Shown piece after piece: positions 36,943 to 46,249 of a stretch of 64,000 bases of DNA. How positions within the stretch are numbered: position 1 is the stretch's first letter; each line of letters starts with the position of its first letter. The notes under the pieces were generated by a model. The model was not told the DNA's origin. It worked only from the letters and a program-made list of their open reading frames with translations, and ran no database searches. This stretch comes from a candidate division KSB1 bacterium (lineage in GTDB: Bacteria > Zhuqueibacterota > Zhuqueibacteria > Zhuqueibacterales > Zhuqueibacteraceae), in assembly GCA_034506175.1 (NCBI GenBank), contig JAPDQB010000021.1, forward strand, positions 1 through 64,000. Reading direction: 5' to 3'. Made by a program: the position numbers and the translations under genes.

Positions 36943-38604
36943 ATGATGCCTCGCCCACTTGCTTCCCGCACGCTGCTTGGCGCAGCCGCATGCTTCATTC
37001 TCATTGCCGGCTGCACGCAAAAAAGTGTTCCTGAAAGACCAACTCGCTACGAAGATTTGACCGCGCTGTTCCAGGCGTGGCGGAATTTTGAAAAACCGCC
37101 ATTGGTCGACGATGTTCACGACTACTCGGCAAATGCGATGGCGGCGCAACATCGCGAGCTGGTCGCGTATCAACAGCGTCTCGCCGCCATTGACACGACC
37201 GGCTGGCCAATCTCGCAGCGCATCGATTATCATCTCGTCAAAGCCGAGATGAACGGCCTGGACTTCGACCATCGCGTGCGCAAACCCTGGGCGAACAATC
37301 CCGCGTTTTATGTGATGCTCTTTCCCGATCAAAGCGACACCCCCGGCCGCGAAGGCCCGGTGATTCACGGCGCCATCGATCTTTGGAAGTATCCGTTTCC
37401 TCTTTCTGCGACGCATGCGGCCGAGTTGAGCCGGCGCCTTCGCGCCATTCCGAAAATGCTCGAACAAGCCAAAGGCAATCTCACCGGCAACGGTCGCGAT
37501 CTTTGGATCGCCGGTATTCGCAGCTTGAAACAACAGAGCGACGATCTTGGCGCCCTGGCGGATAAAGTTGTGGGCTCCAGTCAGACATTGATTGACGCCA
37601 TTCGGTCGGCGCGCGAAGCCACGGACGCCTTTTCGGCCTGGCTCGAACAAGAAGCGCCAAATAAAAACGGACCTTCAGGCGTCGGTGTGGAGAATTACAA
37701 TTGGTATTCGCAAAACGTGCAGCTCGTACCGTTCACCTGGCAGGAAGAAGTCACCATCATGCGCCGCGAGCTGGCGCGGGCGCACGCCGCGCTGCGGCTG
37801 GAAGAGCATCGCAATCGCAAACTGCCGCCGCTTGAACCCATCGCCACCGCGGCAGAATATGATCGCCGCCTCAACGAAGCCGTGACCGAATACATGGCAT
37901 TTTTGCGCGAGCAGGAAGTTGTTTCGATTCGCGATTACATGGATGCGGCGCTGCGCGAACGCATCGGCCGATTCAGCCCTGCGTCAAACGGCCGCCGGAT
38001 GTTTTTCGCGGAGGTCAATTACCGCGACCCGGTGGTGATGCGCACGCACGGCTATCATTGGTTCGATCTCGCCCGCATGAAGCACGAGCCGCATGCCAGT
38101 CCGATTCGTCGCGTGCCGCTGCTTTCGAATATTTTTGTGAGCCGCGCCGAGGGTTTGGCCACCGGCGTGGAAGAAATGATGATGCATGTGGGATTGTTCG
38201 ACAAGCGTCCCCGCGCCCGCGAGTTGATTTGGGTGTTGCTCGCGCAGCGTGCGGCCCGCGCCCTCGGCGGTTTGCACCTGCACAGCAACGAGTGGACGAT
38301 GGAACAAGCGGTCAAATTTGCCGCGCAATGGACCCCGCGCGGCTGGCTGGCGGAAGACAGTGATTTGGCCTGGTTCGAGCAGCATCTTTATTTGCAACAA
38401 CCGATGTACGGCTCGAGTTACATCACCGGCAAAATCCAAATCGAGCAACTGCTCGCCGAACGCAGCCGCCAGCTCGGTGAGGCCTTTACGCTGAAACGTT
38501 TCATGGACGAGTTGAACGCAGCGGGAATGATTCCGGTGTCGCTGATTCGGTGGGAGATGACGGGCGAGGCTGTTGACCTCAACTGGAGTGCGGCGGCTCG
38601 CTGA
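36943..38604 (+). CDS. DUF885-like lipoprotein
   Basis: A 553-residue exported lipoprotein; the lipobox is 'FILIAGC' near residue 21, after the ATG at 36943 with AAAGGAGCC upstream. The remainder fits DUF885: 'SNIFVSRAEGLATGVEEMM' and 'PMYGSSYITGKIQIEQLLAER' in the C-terminal half. DUF885 proteins are related to gluzincin metallopeptidases, but the HExxH motif is not evident here (the region reads 'GVEEMMMHVG'), so catalysis is doubtful. Probably a surface or periplasmic protein. Confidence 0.75.
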   Translation: MMPRPLASRTLLGAAACFILIAGCTQKSVPERPTRYEDLTALFQAWRNFEKPPLVDDVHDYSANAMAAQHRELVAYQQRLAAIDTTGWPISQRIDYHLVKAEMNGLDFDHRVRKPWANNPAFYVMLFPDQSDTPGREGPVIHGAIDLWKYPFPLSATHAAELSRRLRAIPKMLEQAKGNLTGNGRDLWIAGIRSLKQQSDDLGALADKVVGSSQTLIDAIRSAREATDAFSAWLEQEAPNKNGPSGVGVENYNWYSQNVQLVPFTWQEEVTIMRRELARAHAALRLEEHRNRKLPPLEPIATAAEYDRRLNEAVTEYMAFLREQEVVSIRDYMDAALRERIGRFSPASNGRRMFFAEVNYRDPVVMRTHGYHWFDLARMKHEPHASPIRRVPLLSNIFVSRAEGLATGVEEMMMHVGLFDKRPRARELIWVLLAQRAARALGGLHLHSNEWTMEQAVKFAAQWTPRGWLAEDSDLAWFEQHLYLQQPMYGSSYITGKIQIEQLLAERSRQLGEAFTLKRFMDELNAAGMIPVSLIRWEMTGEAVDLNWSAAAR

Positions 38605-38761
38605 TGACAAACTCCGGTAGGCTATGCCCGCAAGGAGTAAGAAGGTGTAAATTTGCCCTCGTGTTTTGTTAATTCACGCCGAACAATTCGTGACATTGGT
38701 CATCCTGACGCAAGCAAGATGCTCGCGCTACCCATTTGTAACTCACCCGTTACGACGACGC

Positions 38762-38790
38762 TTGACTTTTGGGGGAATCCGGCGTATCTT
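38762..38790 (+). promoter_or_regulatory. sigma70-like promoter for the TPR/cytochrome genes
   Basis: TTGACT (38762-38767), a 17-bp spacer and TATCTT (38785-38790) lie about 40 bp before the preferred start of the giant TPR gene (38832). Confidence 0.65.
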
Positions 38791-38831
38791 TTTACACAAG
38801 TCAATCCGGAGCAATATTAAATTGGTGTGAA

Positions 38832-41800
38832 ATGGAAATCTATCACAACCGCGCCAGGAAGCGCCAGGCGTTGACCATCGCGCTCGCTGGTTTTTTTCTG
38901 TTTGCCGTCTGCCGTTTGGCGTTCGCGCAGAACACGCCCGCCACCGACGATTTTCTGTACGCGCAAAAGCTGTTTAACGACGGCTATTACGATCTCAGCA
39001 TTTCGCAACTGCGTTTGTTCATGCAGCGCTATCCCGATGCGCAGCAAGTCGCTGAGGCGTGGCGGCTCACCGGTGAAGCAAATTTTGCGTTGAAAAAATT
39101 CGCCGCGGCCCGTGAGGCTTTCGAGACATTTGAAATTCGTTTTCCGGCGCATCCGGCCATCGAGCCGGTGCGGCTGCGCACCGCCGAATGTTTTGCCAGA
39201 GAGGGGGCGCTCGAAAGCGCGGCACTGGCCTATCGACGTTTTGTTTTGCTGCATCCCCAAAGCAGCCAGGCGCCGGCGGCGCAATATCGCAGCGCCGAGC
39301 TCTGGCTGCGCGCCGGCGACGAGGAAAAAGCGCGCACGGAATTGTACCGCTTGCTGGAAGATTATTCCGGCAGTGATTATCGCTTGCCCGGGCATCTCTT
39401 GCTGGTGCAATCGTTCGAAAAAAGCGGGGACACCAAGCGGGCACTGGACGAAGCCGAGCGGCTCTTGCGCAGTTTTCCGCCCAATGATTTGACGGCGCAA
39501 GCGTATTTTATCCGCGGCCGTTTGCAAGAGCAGCTCGGACAATTTCAACTGGCGGAAACCAGTTATCAGGAATTGACCGCGCGTTTTGACGACAGCAAAA
39601 AAACCGCCGGCAGATCGCGTCCGGCGCAGCCGCCGTCAAATGAATGGACGAGCCAGGCTTACGCGCGGTTGGCGGAACTGGCGAATGCGCGCGGCGACCT
39701 CAACGGCGCGCTGAGTTTTTTGGACAAGGCCGAACCGCTTGCGCCGAATGCACATGCGAAAAACCGCCTCGTTCTCCGTCGCGCGGAAATGCAGGCGGAA
39801 ATGAACGACGACAGCCGCGCGCTCGAAGCCTTGACAAAATTTGATCGCGCCGACACGGACTCCGTTCACAAATTGATTTATCTCCACACCGTCGGGCTTT
39901 TGCAGGAAAATTTGCGCAACGACGCGGCGGCGGTGGAAGCTTATCGCCAGGCGACGCGGCTGCCGCGAGCGGTGGAATCGCGCAGCGACAGCGCCACAAC
40001 GAATCCGCAATATCGCCGGCAACGCAGCTTCTGGCGCGGGGCGGCGGTTCTGGCGCATTCGCAAAAATATCATGAAGCTTTGGCGCTTTGCCGCGCTTAT
40101 CGCAGTGAATATCCCGGCGGCGAATTTGGTGATGCCGTTTTGCTGCTCGAGGCCGATATTCAACGCGACGGCTTCAATGATTATCCGGCGGCACTGCGCT
40201 TGTATCAGGAGCTGCTCGAAAAATTCCCGCAGAGTTCGCTGGTGGATGACGCGCAGCGGGCGGTCGCGGATACTTACGAAAAAATCGGCGAGAGGCGTCT
40301 GGCGATTTCCGAGTGGCAGCGCTTGCTGAGATTTTATCCGGCGAGCGAGCATTATGCCAGCGCGCAAGCCCGGCTGCGTTTGCTGGAGGAATTTGCGCCG
40401 AGCGACACGCCGGAGAGCATGGCCAAGCTCACGCAGTTGATTTTGCAACAAAGCCGCCGTTCGACGCTGGCGCCCAACGCGCTCGCCGTGCAATTGGCGA
40501 AATTGCATCTCGAACGCCGCGAGTTTCAGCAGGCCGTCACTTATTGCAAGCAAGCGCTGCAAGAACGGGATGACAGCCGAACCTGGCATGAAGCCATGTT
40601 GCTGCTGGGAACCTGTTATTTCAAGCTCGGCCAGCGGGAATATTTGCAAGTGGCAGGTGGCAAGTGGCAAAATGTTTGGCTGGACAGCGCGAAAATCAGT
40701 TTGAATTTTCTCGCAACCAGGCTTGATTCAAGCGAGACAAAAGATTTGGCGAAGCGCGCGGGATTGCTACTGGCGCAAATCATGTTTCCGCCGCCGAAAA
40801 TTTTTGGCGCGGCCGAGGCGCTGCCACGCACGCCGCAGACTTTGGCGCGTGCTGATTCGATTCTCTCTTTGTTTGGCGAAAATTCTGAGCTCGATTATCT
40901 GCGTTTGTGGAGGGCACAAACGCGAAAAAAATTGCAGGCGCAAAATCTGGCCACCCCCTCGCCGGCGCGCAAGCTGCTGCTCGCCGAAGTTGATTCACTG
41001 GAAAATACGCGGATCGTGCAGGCTTTGCAAAAAGTTGCCGGCGTCGATCAATCGCCGTGGAAAAATCTGGCGCAGCTTGAATTGGCCGATTGGCACTGGC
41101 AGCGCGGCGATTCAGCCAACGCCGTGCGGGCGATGGCGCAGTTGCAAAATTCTTCTCTCAAAGATCCTCATGTGGCCATTGGGCAGTTGCTTTTGGCCAA
41201 ATGGCTGATGCAGCGCCGAAATCATGATCTGGCGCTCGATCAGCTCGCGACGATTCAGAAAAAATATTTTTACAGCGCGCTGGCGGATTCAGCGGCGCGG
41301 CTGCGCGTGCGGTTGTTGATGCAGGCCAATCGTTACAGCGAGGCGCTGCGTGAGATGGAGCAGGGGGCAAGGGGCAAGGGGCAAATAGGGAGTCGTTCAT
41401 CGTTCACCAATGGTGCATCGACAAGCGATGGTCTTGATCTCACACGTGCGCGCGCGGCGGAGGCGATTGCGGCTTATCCGGTTGCCATTCGATCTTATTT
41501 GAAATTTCTGCACAATCATCCGCAAGCGCCGGAAGCAGCGGCGGTTTTGCTGCACGTCGCGCGCTTGACGAAACAGATCGGCGCGGCGCAACTGGCCACG
41601 AGTTATTTCGAGGAATGCCTGCAGCGATTTCCTGATGCGCCGGAGGCGCGGGAAGCCAAACTCGAGTTGGCGGAGATGCATTACGACGCCGAAGATTATG
41701 CCCGCGCCCGCGAATTATTTTTAGACTTGGTCAGAGAAGCGCCGGCCGGCGAGAAAGCGCCGCCAATGCCGTGGGAGCTCCGCGCGAGGAAAGGCGCGAT

Positions 41801-42722
41801 TCTTTGCCTCTACAAAACGAATCAAGCCGGCGTGGCTGAAAATGAAATTAAATTTTTCAGAACGCGTTTTCCCAACGATAAAAACAGCCTGGCGGAAATG
41901 CAATACGCCGCCGGCGAGCTGGCAGTCGCGCAGAAAAATTTTCCCGAGGCCGAAAAAATTTTCAAGAAGCTCAGCAACGATTATCGCAACACCCCCGCGG
42001 CGATCTACGGCGATTACGGCCTCGGCAAGGCGCTGATCATGCAAAACAAATTTCAGCCGGCGCTCGAAGTCTTGACCGAGATTCCGCGCCGCTATCCGAA
42101 TCATCCGTTTCTGCCGACGTTTTACATCGGCCTCGGCGATTTTTATCAATCGCAGCAGCAATGGGATAATGCCCTCACCGCCTTCAACAAAGTGGTGCAG
42201 GATTCGGCGTTTGACAGCAATTATCGTTTGGCGACGCGATATTTGATCAACGTGTATGACCGTCTCGGTTTGTACGATCGCGCCATCGGGTTGTGCCGGC
42301 ATTACGTCGCGCGCTTTCCGGATGACGCGATGACGTTCAATTTGCGCATCAAAATCGGCGTTTTTCTGATGAATCTGTCACAGTTCGATGACGCCATCGC
42401 GCATTTTCGCAAACTCAAGCCGCTGGCCGACGCCGAGACTGAGCCGGAGATTCAATATTACATCGGCAAAAGTTATTTCAACGCCGGCCAATTCGAGCAG
42501 GCCATCGCCGAGCTGCTGCGCGTCAAATTTTTCTCGAAGCCGACGAAATTGCCGTGGGATATTACCGCACTGTACGAGTCGGGATTGTGTTACATGCGGC
42601 TGAAAAATTACGACCGCGCCCGGCAGCTTTTTCAGCAAATCGTGCGGGAGCAAGGCTCGCAGAGTGATTTCGGACGCTTCGCGCAGGCGAAGATTGATGA
42701 GCTGGAGGCAATGAAGAAATAA
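38832..42722 (+). CDS. Giant TPR outer-membrane-associated protein
   Basis: A 1296-residue protein from the preferred ATG at 38832 (the frame itself opens at 38769). A signal peptide ends near 'FAVCRLAFAQ', followed by arrays of TPR units of the YbgF/Tol-Pal and BamD style: 'AQKLFNDGYYDLSISQLRLF', 'AALAYRRFVLLHPQSSQAPA', 'ALRLYQELLEKFPQSSLVDD', 'YFNAGQFEQAIAELLRV'. It is likely a periplasmic scaffold. Two heptamer arrays encode non-TPR stretches ('AGGKWQNVW' at 40646; 'GARGKGQIGSRSSFTNG' at 41363). A lipoprotein multihaem cytochrome gene follows 21 bp later. Confidence 0.82.
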   Translation: MEIYHNRARKRQALTIALAGFFLFAVCRLAFAQNTPATDDFLYAQKLFNDGYYDLSISQLRLFMQRYPDAQQVAEAWRLTGEANFALKKFAAAREAFETFEIRFPAHPAIEPVRLRTAECFAREGALESAALAYRRFVLLHPQSSQAPAAQYRSAELWLRAGDEEKARTELYRLLEDYSGSDYRLPGHLLLVQSFEKSGDTKRALDEAERLLRSFPPNDLTAQAYFIRGRLQEQLGQFQLAETSYQELTARFDDSKKTAGRSRPAQPPSNEWTSQAYARLAELANARGDLNGALSFLDKAEPLAPNAHAKNRLVLRRAEMQAEMNDDSRALEALTKFDRADTDSVHKLIYLHTVGLLQENLRNDAAAVEAYRQATRLPRAVESRSDSATTNPQYRRQRSFWRGAAVLAHSQKYHEALALCRAYRSEYPGGEFGDAVLLLEADIQRDGFNDYPAALRLYQELLEKFPQSSLVDDAQRAVADTYEKIGERRLAISEWQRLLRFYPASEHYASAQARLRLLEEFAPSDTPESMAKLTQLILQQSRRSTLAPNALAVQLAKLHLERREFQQAVTYCKQALQERDDSRTWHEAMLLLGTCYFKLGQREYLQVAGGKWQNVWLDSAKISLNFLATRLDSSETKDLAKRAGLLLAQIMFPPPKIFGAAEALPRTPQTLARADSILSLFGENSELDYLRLWRAQTRKKLQAQNLATPSPARKLLLAEVDSLENTRIVQALQKVAGVDQSPWKNLAQLELADWHWQRGDSANAVRAMAQLQNSSLKDPHVAIGQLLLAKWLMQRRNHDLALDQLATIQKKYFYSALADSAARLRVRLLMQANRYSEALREMEQGARGKGQIGSRSSFTNGASTSDGLDLTRARAAEAIAAYPVAIRSYLKFLHNHPQAPEAAAVLLHVARLTKQIGAAQLATSYFEECLQRFPDAPEAREAKLELAEMHYDAEDYARARELFLDLVREAPAGEKAPPMPWELRARKGAILCLYKTNQAGVAENEIKFFRTRFPNDKNSLAEMQYAAGELAVAQKNFPEAEKIFKKLSNDYRNTPAAIYGDYGLGKALIMQNKFQPALEVLTEIPRRYPNHPFLPTFYIGLGDFYQSQQQWDNALTAFNKVVQDSAFDSNYRLATRYLINVYDRLGLYDRAIGLCRHYVARFPDDAMTFNLRIKIGVFLMNLSQFDDAIAHFRKLKPLADAETEPEIQYYIGKSYFNAGQFEQAIAELLRVKFFSKPTKLPWDITALYESGLCYMRLKNYDRARQLFQQIVREQGSQSDFGRFAQAKIDELEAMKK
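40646..40673. repeat. 7-bp repeat array inside the TPR gene (GCAAGTG)
   Basis: GCAAGTG, GCAGGTG, GCAAGTG and GCAAAAT are consecutive and encode the Gly/Trp-containing stretch 'QVAGGKWQN', which interrupts the helical TPR pattern. Confidence 0.6.
41363..41406. repeat. 7-bp repeat arrays inside the TPR gene (AGGGGCA and TCGTTCA)
   Basis: GGGGGCA, AGGGGCA, AGGGGCA (41363-41383) are followed by two perfect copies of TCGTTCA (41393-41406). The stretch encodes a Gly/Ser/Arg-rich loop where a TPR helix would be expected. Confidence 0.65.
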
Positions 42723-42743
42723 AACGCAAAAATAAAACCTCAT

Positions 42744-45128
42744 ATGTTGTCATTCCTCCCCAACCATTATTTTCGATCCGTCGTTAAGCCGGCAGCGCGA
42801 TGGTCGTTGGCGTTGATCATGATATTCTTTATTGCGTGTGACTATAAGTCAGATCAAAGTAAGGGCCGCTTCGCAGTTGCAGCGACTTTTGTCGGCGCGA
42901 ATGTTTGCGCCGAATGCCATCAGCGGCAAACCGAGTTGTGGCGCGGCTCGCATCACGATCGCGCGATGCAAGTCGCCGACAGTGCCACGGTGCTGGGCGA
43001 TTTCAACCATGCGACTTTTAAAAAAGACGGGGTGACGACGACGTTCTTCAAAAAGCAGAATGACTATTTCGTACGCACCGAAGGGCCGGACGGCAAGCTG
43101 CAAGAATACAAAATCGCCTACACCTTCGGCGTTTATCCGCTGCAACAATATCTCATTGCTTTTCCCAACGGCCGCTATCAAGCGTTGAGTATTTGCTGGG
43201 ATGCCCGGCCGGCGGCGGAGGGAGGGCAGCGCTGGTTCCATCTTTATCCCAACGAAAAAATCGACTACAAAGATCTTCTGCACTGGACGGGGCCGTACCA
43301 AAACTGGAACTTCATGTGCGCCGAGTGTCATTCGACGAATGTGCAAAAAAATTATTCGCTGCCTGAAGATCGCTTTAACACGAGCTGGTCGGAGATCAAT
43401 GTTTCCTGCGAGGCGTGTCACGGGCCAGGCTCGCGGCATGTTGATTGGGCACACCAGCTCAAGCGAGGCCGTCGCGTTATTGATCCAACCAAAGCGTTAG
43501 CTGTCACTTTCGCGGACACGGCGGAGGGAACGTGGAGTTTCAAGCCCGGGCAAGCCATCGCCACCCGCACGCGCGCCCTGTCATCCCGCGCTGAGCTTGA
43601 GACATGCGCCCGCTGCCACGCTCGTCGCGCGCAAATTTGGAGCGCGTATCAATATGGCAGGCCACTGGCGGAAACGCATCGGGTCGCGTTGCTTGACGAG
43701 GGGGTTTATCATGCCGACGGTCAAACGATGGCGGTTGAAGAAGTTTATGAATACGGCTCGTTTCTGCAAAGTAAAATGTATGAGGCCGGAGTAACGTGTT
43801 CGGATTGCCATGATTCGCACAGTCTCCGTCTCCGCTTTCCGGGAAACGCGATTTGCCTGCAATGCCATCTGCCGGAAAAATACGATGTGCCGGCGCATCA
43901 TTTTCACAAAATCAATACCGAGGCGGCGCAATGTGTTTCCTGCCACATGGTCGAGCGCAAATACATGGTGATCGATGGCCGCCGCGATCACAGCTTTCGC
44001 GTGCCGCGTCCCGATCTCTCAATGAAATTAAATACGCCGAATGCGTGCAATGAGTGCCACCAAGATCGCACGGCAAAATGGGCAAGTGAAACCGTGACGA
44101 AGTGGTACGGGACGAATTACAAAGATAAACGGCATTTCGGTGAAGCACTTTATGCCGGACAAACCGGACAGCCCGATGCCTCGAGCCAACTCATGTGGAC
44201 GGTCGAAAACAAGAAAGTGCCTGGCATCATCCGCGCCACGGCATTAAGTCTTCTACAACAATATTTGAGCGCCACTACTCGCCAAACAGTCGAGCGGGCT
44301 ATCACTGATGTTGACCCCTTGGTGCGGCGCGCGGCGGCAGCAGCACTTTCGTCGCTCGATCCGCAAACGCGGCTTTTGTTGGGCACGCCATTGTTGCATG
44401 ATCCCATTCGCAGTGTTCGTTTGGAAGCTGTGCCGCTGCTCGCGAGTGTTCCGCCTGAATATTTTAACCCTGAACAGCGCTCGGCGTTTGACCGCGCCGT
44501 TGCCGAATATCGCGAATCGCAGCTTGGCAACGCCGATCGCGCGGAAACGCATGTCAATCTCGGATGGCTGGCGACGCAGTTTGGAGAGTTCGACGAAGCC
44601 GAAACGTCCTATCGCAACGCGATTCGACTGCAATCGTCTTTCATTCCGGCTTACATCAATCTCGCCGATTTATATCGCGCGCAAAATCGCGAGGGCGAAG
44701 CCGAAAAGATTTTGCGCCGGGCCCTGTCGATCGCTCCCGATCACGCCGACGCGCATCATGCGCTGGGCCTGTCGCTGGTTCGCCAAAATCGCCGGCAGGA
44801 AGGAATCGGCGAATTGGCCAAGGCGGCAAAACTGCGTCCGGACTCGCCGCGTTATGCGTATGTTTATGCGGTCGCCTTGCACGAAACGGGAGAGATTCGC
44901 AAAGCATTGCAGCTTTTGCAAACGGCGCACGAAAAATTTCCGCAAAATCGCGAGATTTTGATGGCGTTGATTGAGTATCACCGCGACGCTGGCAACCTTC
45001 AAGCAGCGAGTCGTTGGGCGCAAAAGCTTGTGGCGCTTGCGCCGCAAGACGCTGCTACGCGGCAATTGGTGGAAAGCTTGCGGATGAATAACAACGCCCC
45101 CGCTGTAAAAGAACCCCCACAGCAATAA
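42744..45128 (+). CDS. Octahaem cytochrome c lipoprotein with HEAT and TPR domains
   Basis: A 794-residue protein. After a lipobox-like 'FFIAC' (Cys 32), eight CxxCH haem sites occur in the first 450 residues: CAECHQ, CAECHS, CEACH, CARCH, CSDCH, CLQCH, CVSCH and CNECH. The spacing resembles cytochrome c554/octahaem reductase-like proteins. The middle (residues about 510-590) has HEAT-like repeats ('DVDPLVRRAAAAALSSLD'), and the last 200 residues are TPR units ('VNLGWLATQFGEFDEAE', 'AYINLADLYRAQNREGEAEK'). It is probably periplasmic electron transfer or substrate handling on a lipid anchor, next to the giant TPR protein. Confidence 0.87.
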   Translation: MLSFLPNHYFRSVVKPAARWSLALIMIFFIACDYKSDQSKGRFAVAATFVGANVCAECHQRQTELWRGSHHDRAMQVADSATVLGDFNHATFKKDGVTTTFFKKQNDYFVRTEGPDGKLQEYKIAYTFGVYPLQQYLIAFPNGRYQALSICWDARPAAEGGQRWFHLYPNEKIDYKDLLHWTGPYQNWNFMCAECHSTNVQKNYSLPEDRFNTSWSEINVSCEACHGPGSRHVDWAHQLKRGRRVIDPTKALAVTFADTAEGTWSFKPGQAIATRTRALSSRAELETCARCHARRAQIWSAYQYGRPLAETHRVALLDEGVYHADGQTMAVEEVYEYGSFLQSKMYEAGVTCSDCHDSHSLRLRFPGNAICLQCHLPEKYDVPAHHFHKINTEAAQCVSCHMVERKYMVIDGRRDHSFRVPRPDLSMKLNTPNACNECHQDRTAKWASETVTKWYGTNYKDKRHFGEALYAGQTGQPDASSQLMWTVENKKVPGIIRATALSLLQQYLSATTRQTVERAITDVDPLVRRAAAAALSSLDPQTRLLLGTPLLHDPIRSVRLEAVPLLASVPPEYFNPEQRSAFDRAVAEYRESQLGNADRAETHVNLGWLATQFGEFDEAETSYRNAIRLQSSFIPAYINLADLYRAQNREGEAEKILRRALSIAPDHADAHHALGLSLVRQNRRQEGIGELAKAAKLRPDSPRYAYVYAVALHETGEIRKALQLLQTAHEKFPQNREILMALIEYHRDAGNLQAASRWAQKLVALAPQDAATRQLVESLRMNNNAPAVKEPPQQ

Positions 45129-45165
45129 AAGCTTGAAAAATTTTCGCGGGATTGCCATTGCAGTG

Positions 45166-45194
45166 GGCGAAAATCGGCGGTAAAGATTTTCGCC
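45166..45194. terminator. Hairpin after the cytochrome gene, possible terminator
   Basis: GGCGAAAATC (45166-45175) pairs perfectly with GATTTTCGCC (45185-45194) across a nine-base loop. It is not followed directly by a T-run. The right half shares 14 bases (ATTTTCGCCGCGCC) with the hairpin at 18140-18153. Confidence 0.4.
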
Positions 45195-45201
45195 GCGCCT
45201 C

Positions 45202-45230
45202 TTGATCTTTTCCTGAAATTGGCGTATCAT
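45202..45230 (+). promoter_or_regulatory. sigma70-like promoter for the coiled-coil gene
   Basis: TTGATC (45202-45207), a 17-bp spacer and TATCAT (45225-45230), 55 bp before the ATG at 45285. Confidence 0.6.
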
Positions 45231-45284
45231 ACAATCGATTCACCGGCTCAAATTTTCTGATTTCAAGCTTCGGAGGAACAAACC

Positions 45285-45587
45285 ATGCAAGACAAAAAAT
45301 CCTATCTGCAAATGCTGGCCGAACAATTGCAAGAATTGGACACCCAACTTGACGAGCTGAAAGTCAAGGCTCATTTGGCGAAAGCCGATGCGAAAGATGA
45401 GCTGCAAAAACAGATCGAAGAGCTGCGGGTGAAAAAAGAGATGGCGCAAGGCAGGTTGAAGCAATTGCAGGAAGCCGGCGACGAAGCCTGGGACGACCTC
45501 AAAGCCGGTCTGGAAAAAAGCTGGACGGAGCTGCGCGGCGCGTTTCGCAGCGCGATCTCCAAATTCACCGACGACAAAAAGCAATAA
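45285..45587 (+). CDS. Small highly charged coiled-coil protein
   Basis: A 100-residue protein of Lys/Glu/Gln/Leu heptads ('LAEQLQELDTQLDELKVK') with an aromatic C-terminal part ('DEAWDDLKAGLEKSWTEL'). It has no signal peptide or membrane segment. The pattern matches small coiled-coil proteins of the sll1863 stress type, whose function is unclear. CGGAGGAA is 10 bp upstream of the ATG. The next gene starts within its stop (TAATG overlap), so the two form a tight operon. Confidence 0.7.
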   Translation: MQDKKSYLQMLAEQLQELDTQLDELKVKAHLAKADAKDELQKQIEELRVKKEMAQGRLKQLQEAGDEAWDDLKAGLEKSWTELRGAFRSAISKFTDDKKQ

Positions 45588-46123
45588 TGCGGATCGGCCA
45601 GCGATATGGATTGCCGCTCGGCGCAGCCGTTTTTTACCTGGCGGCAGTTTGCCAAACTTCGCAACGCCAGCAAACGATGCTCGTCGTCACGTCGCATAAA
45701 GATGATGTGCGGCTGCAAACTCGCGTTACCGATGGCGCCGTGCTTATTGAAATTTTTAGCGAGAGCGGAATTGGCCATGCCGATTTTGAGCTTGCCGCCG
45801 GACAAACGCCGAAACGAATCGTGATGCGATTTTACTTGCGTGGTTTGGAAGAATTGCGTTTTGCCTATGGCGAAACCGTGGTTACGGCTTCGGTTTCGAG
45901 CACAGGTGAGCACGGCATTCGCCAGAGCATGAGCCGAGCCGGGGAGAAGCCGGTGGAGGCGAAAACGCTTGCCTCAAATAGTCCGTTCTGGATGAAGGTG
46001 CGGGTGGCGTCACGAGGCAAAACTCCTCTGCGCGAGGGTTATATCGAAGCCGAGACGCCGGAAGATTTTCTCCAAAGCGGTGCGCGACAGGCGTCCATTC
46101 AGTGGATCGATTTTTATAGATGA
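45587..46123 (+). CDS. Unrecognised exported protein
   Basis: A 178-residue protein whose ATG overlaps the coiled-coil stop by one base. The N-terminus 'MRIGQRYGLPLGAAVFYLAAVC' looks like a signal peptide; the cysteine is preceded by Val, so a lipid modification site is possible but non-canonical. The rest is beta-rich with 'VVTSHKDDVRLQTRVTDG' and 'RIVMRFYLRGLEELRFAYGE'. I do not recognise a family. A sigma factor gene follows after about 125 bp. Confidence 0.6.
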   Translation: MRIGQRYGLPLGAAVFYLAAVCQTSQRQQTMLVVTSHKDDVRLQTRVTDGAVLIEIFSESGIGHADFELAAGQTPKRIVMRFYLRGLEELRFAYGETVVTASVSSTGEHGIRQSMSRAGEKPVEAKTLASNSPFWMKVRVASRGKTPLREGYIEAETPEDFLQSGARQASIQWIDFYR

Positions 46124-46249
46124 GTTTGTTTGCAAATTTCGATTCATGGTTGGCTGAACAGCCGGCAAACCGCGAAGCATTGTGCCGGAATATTTTTTCT
46201 TTGCCTTTGTAATATAAATTGACGGGCTTGCGCCCAAAGCACGTACCCG

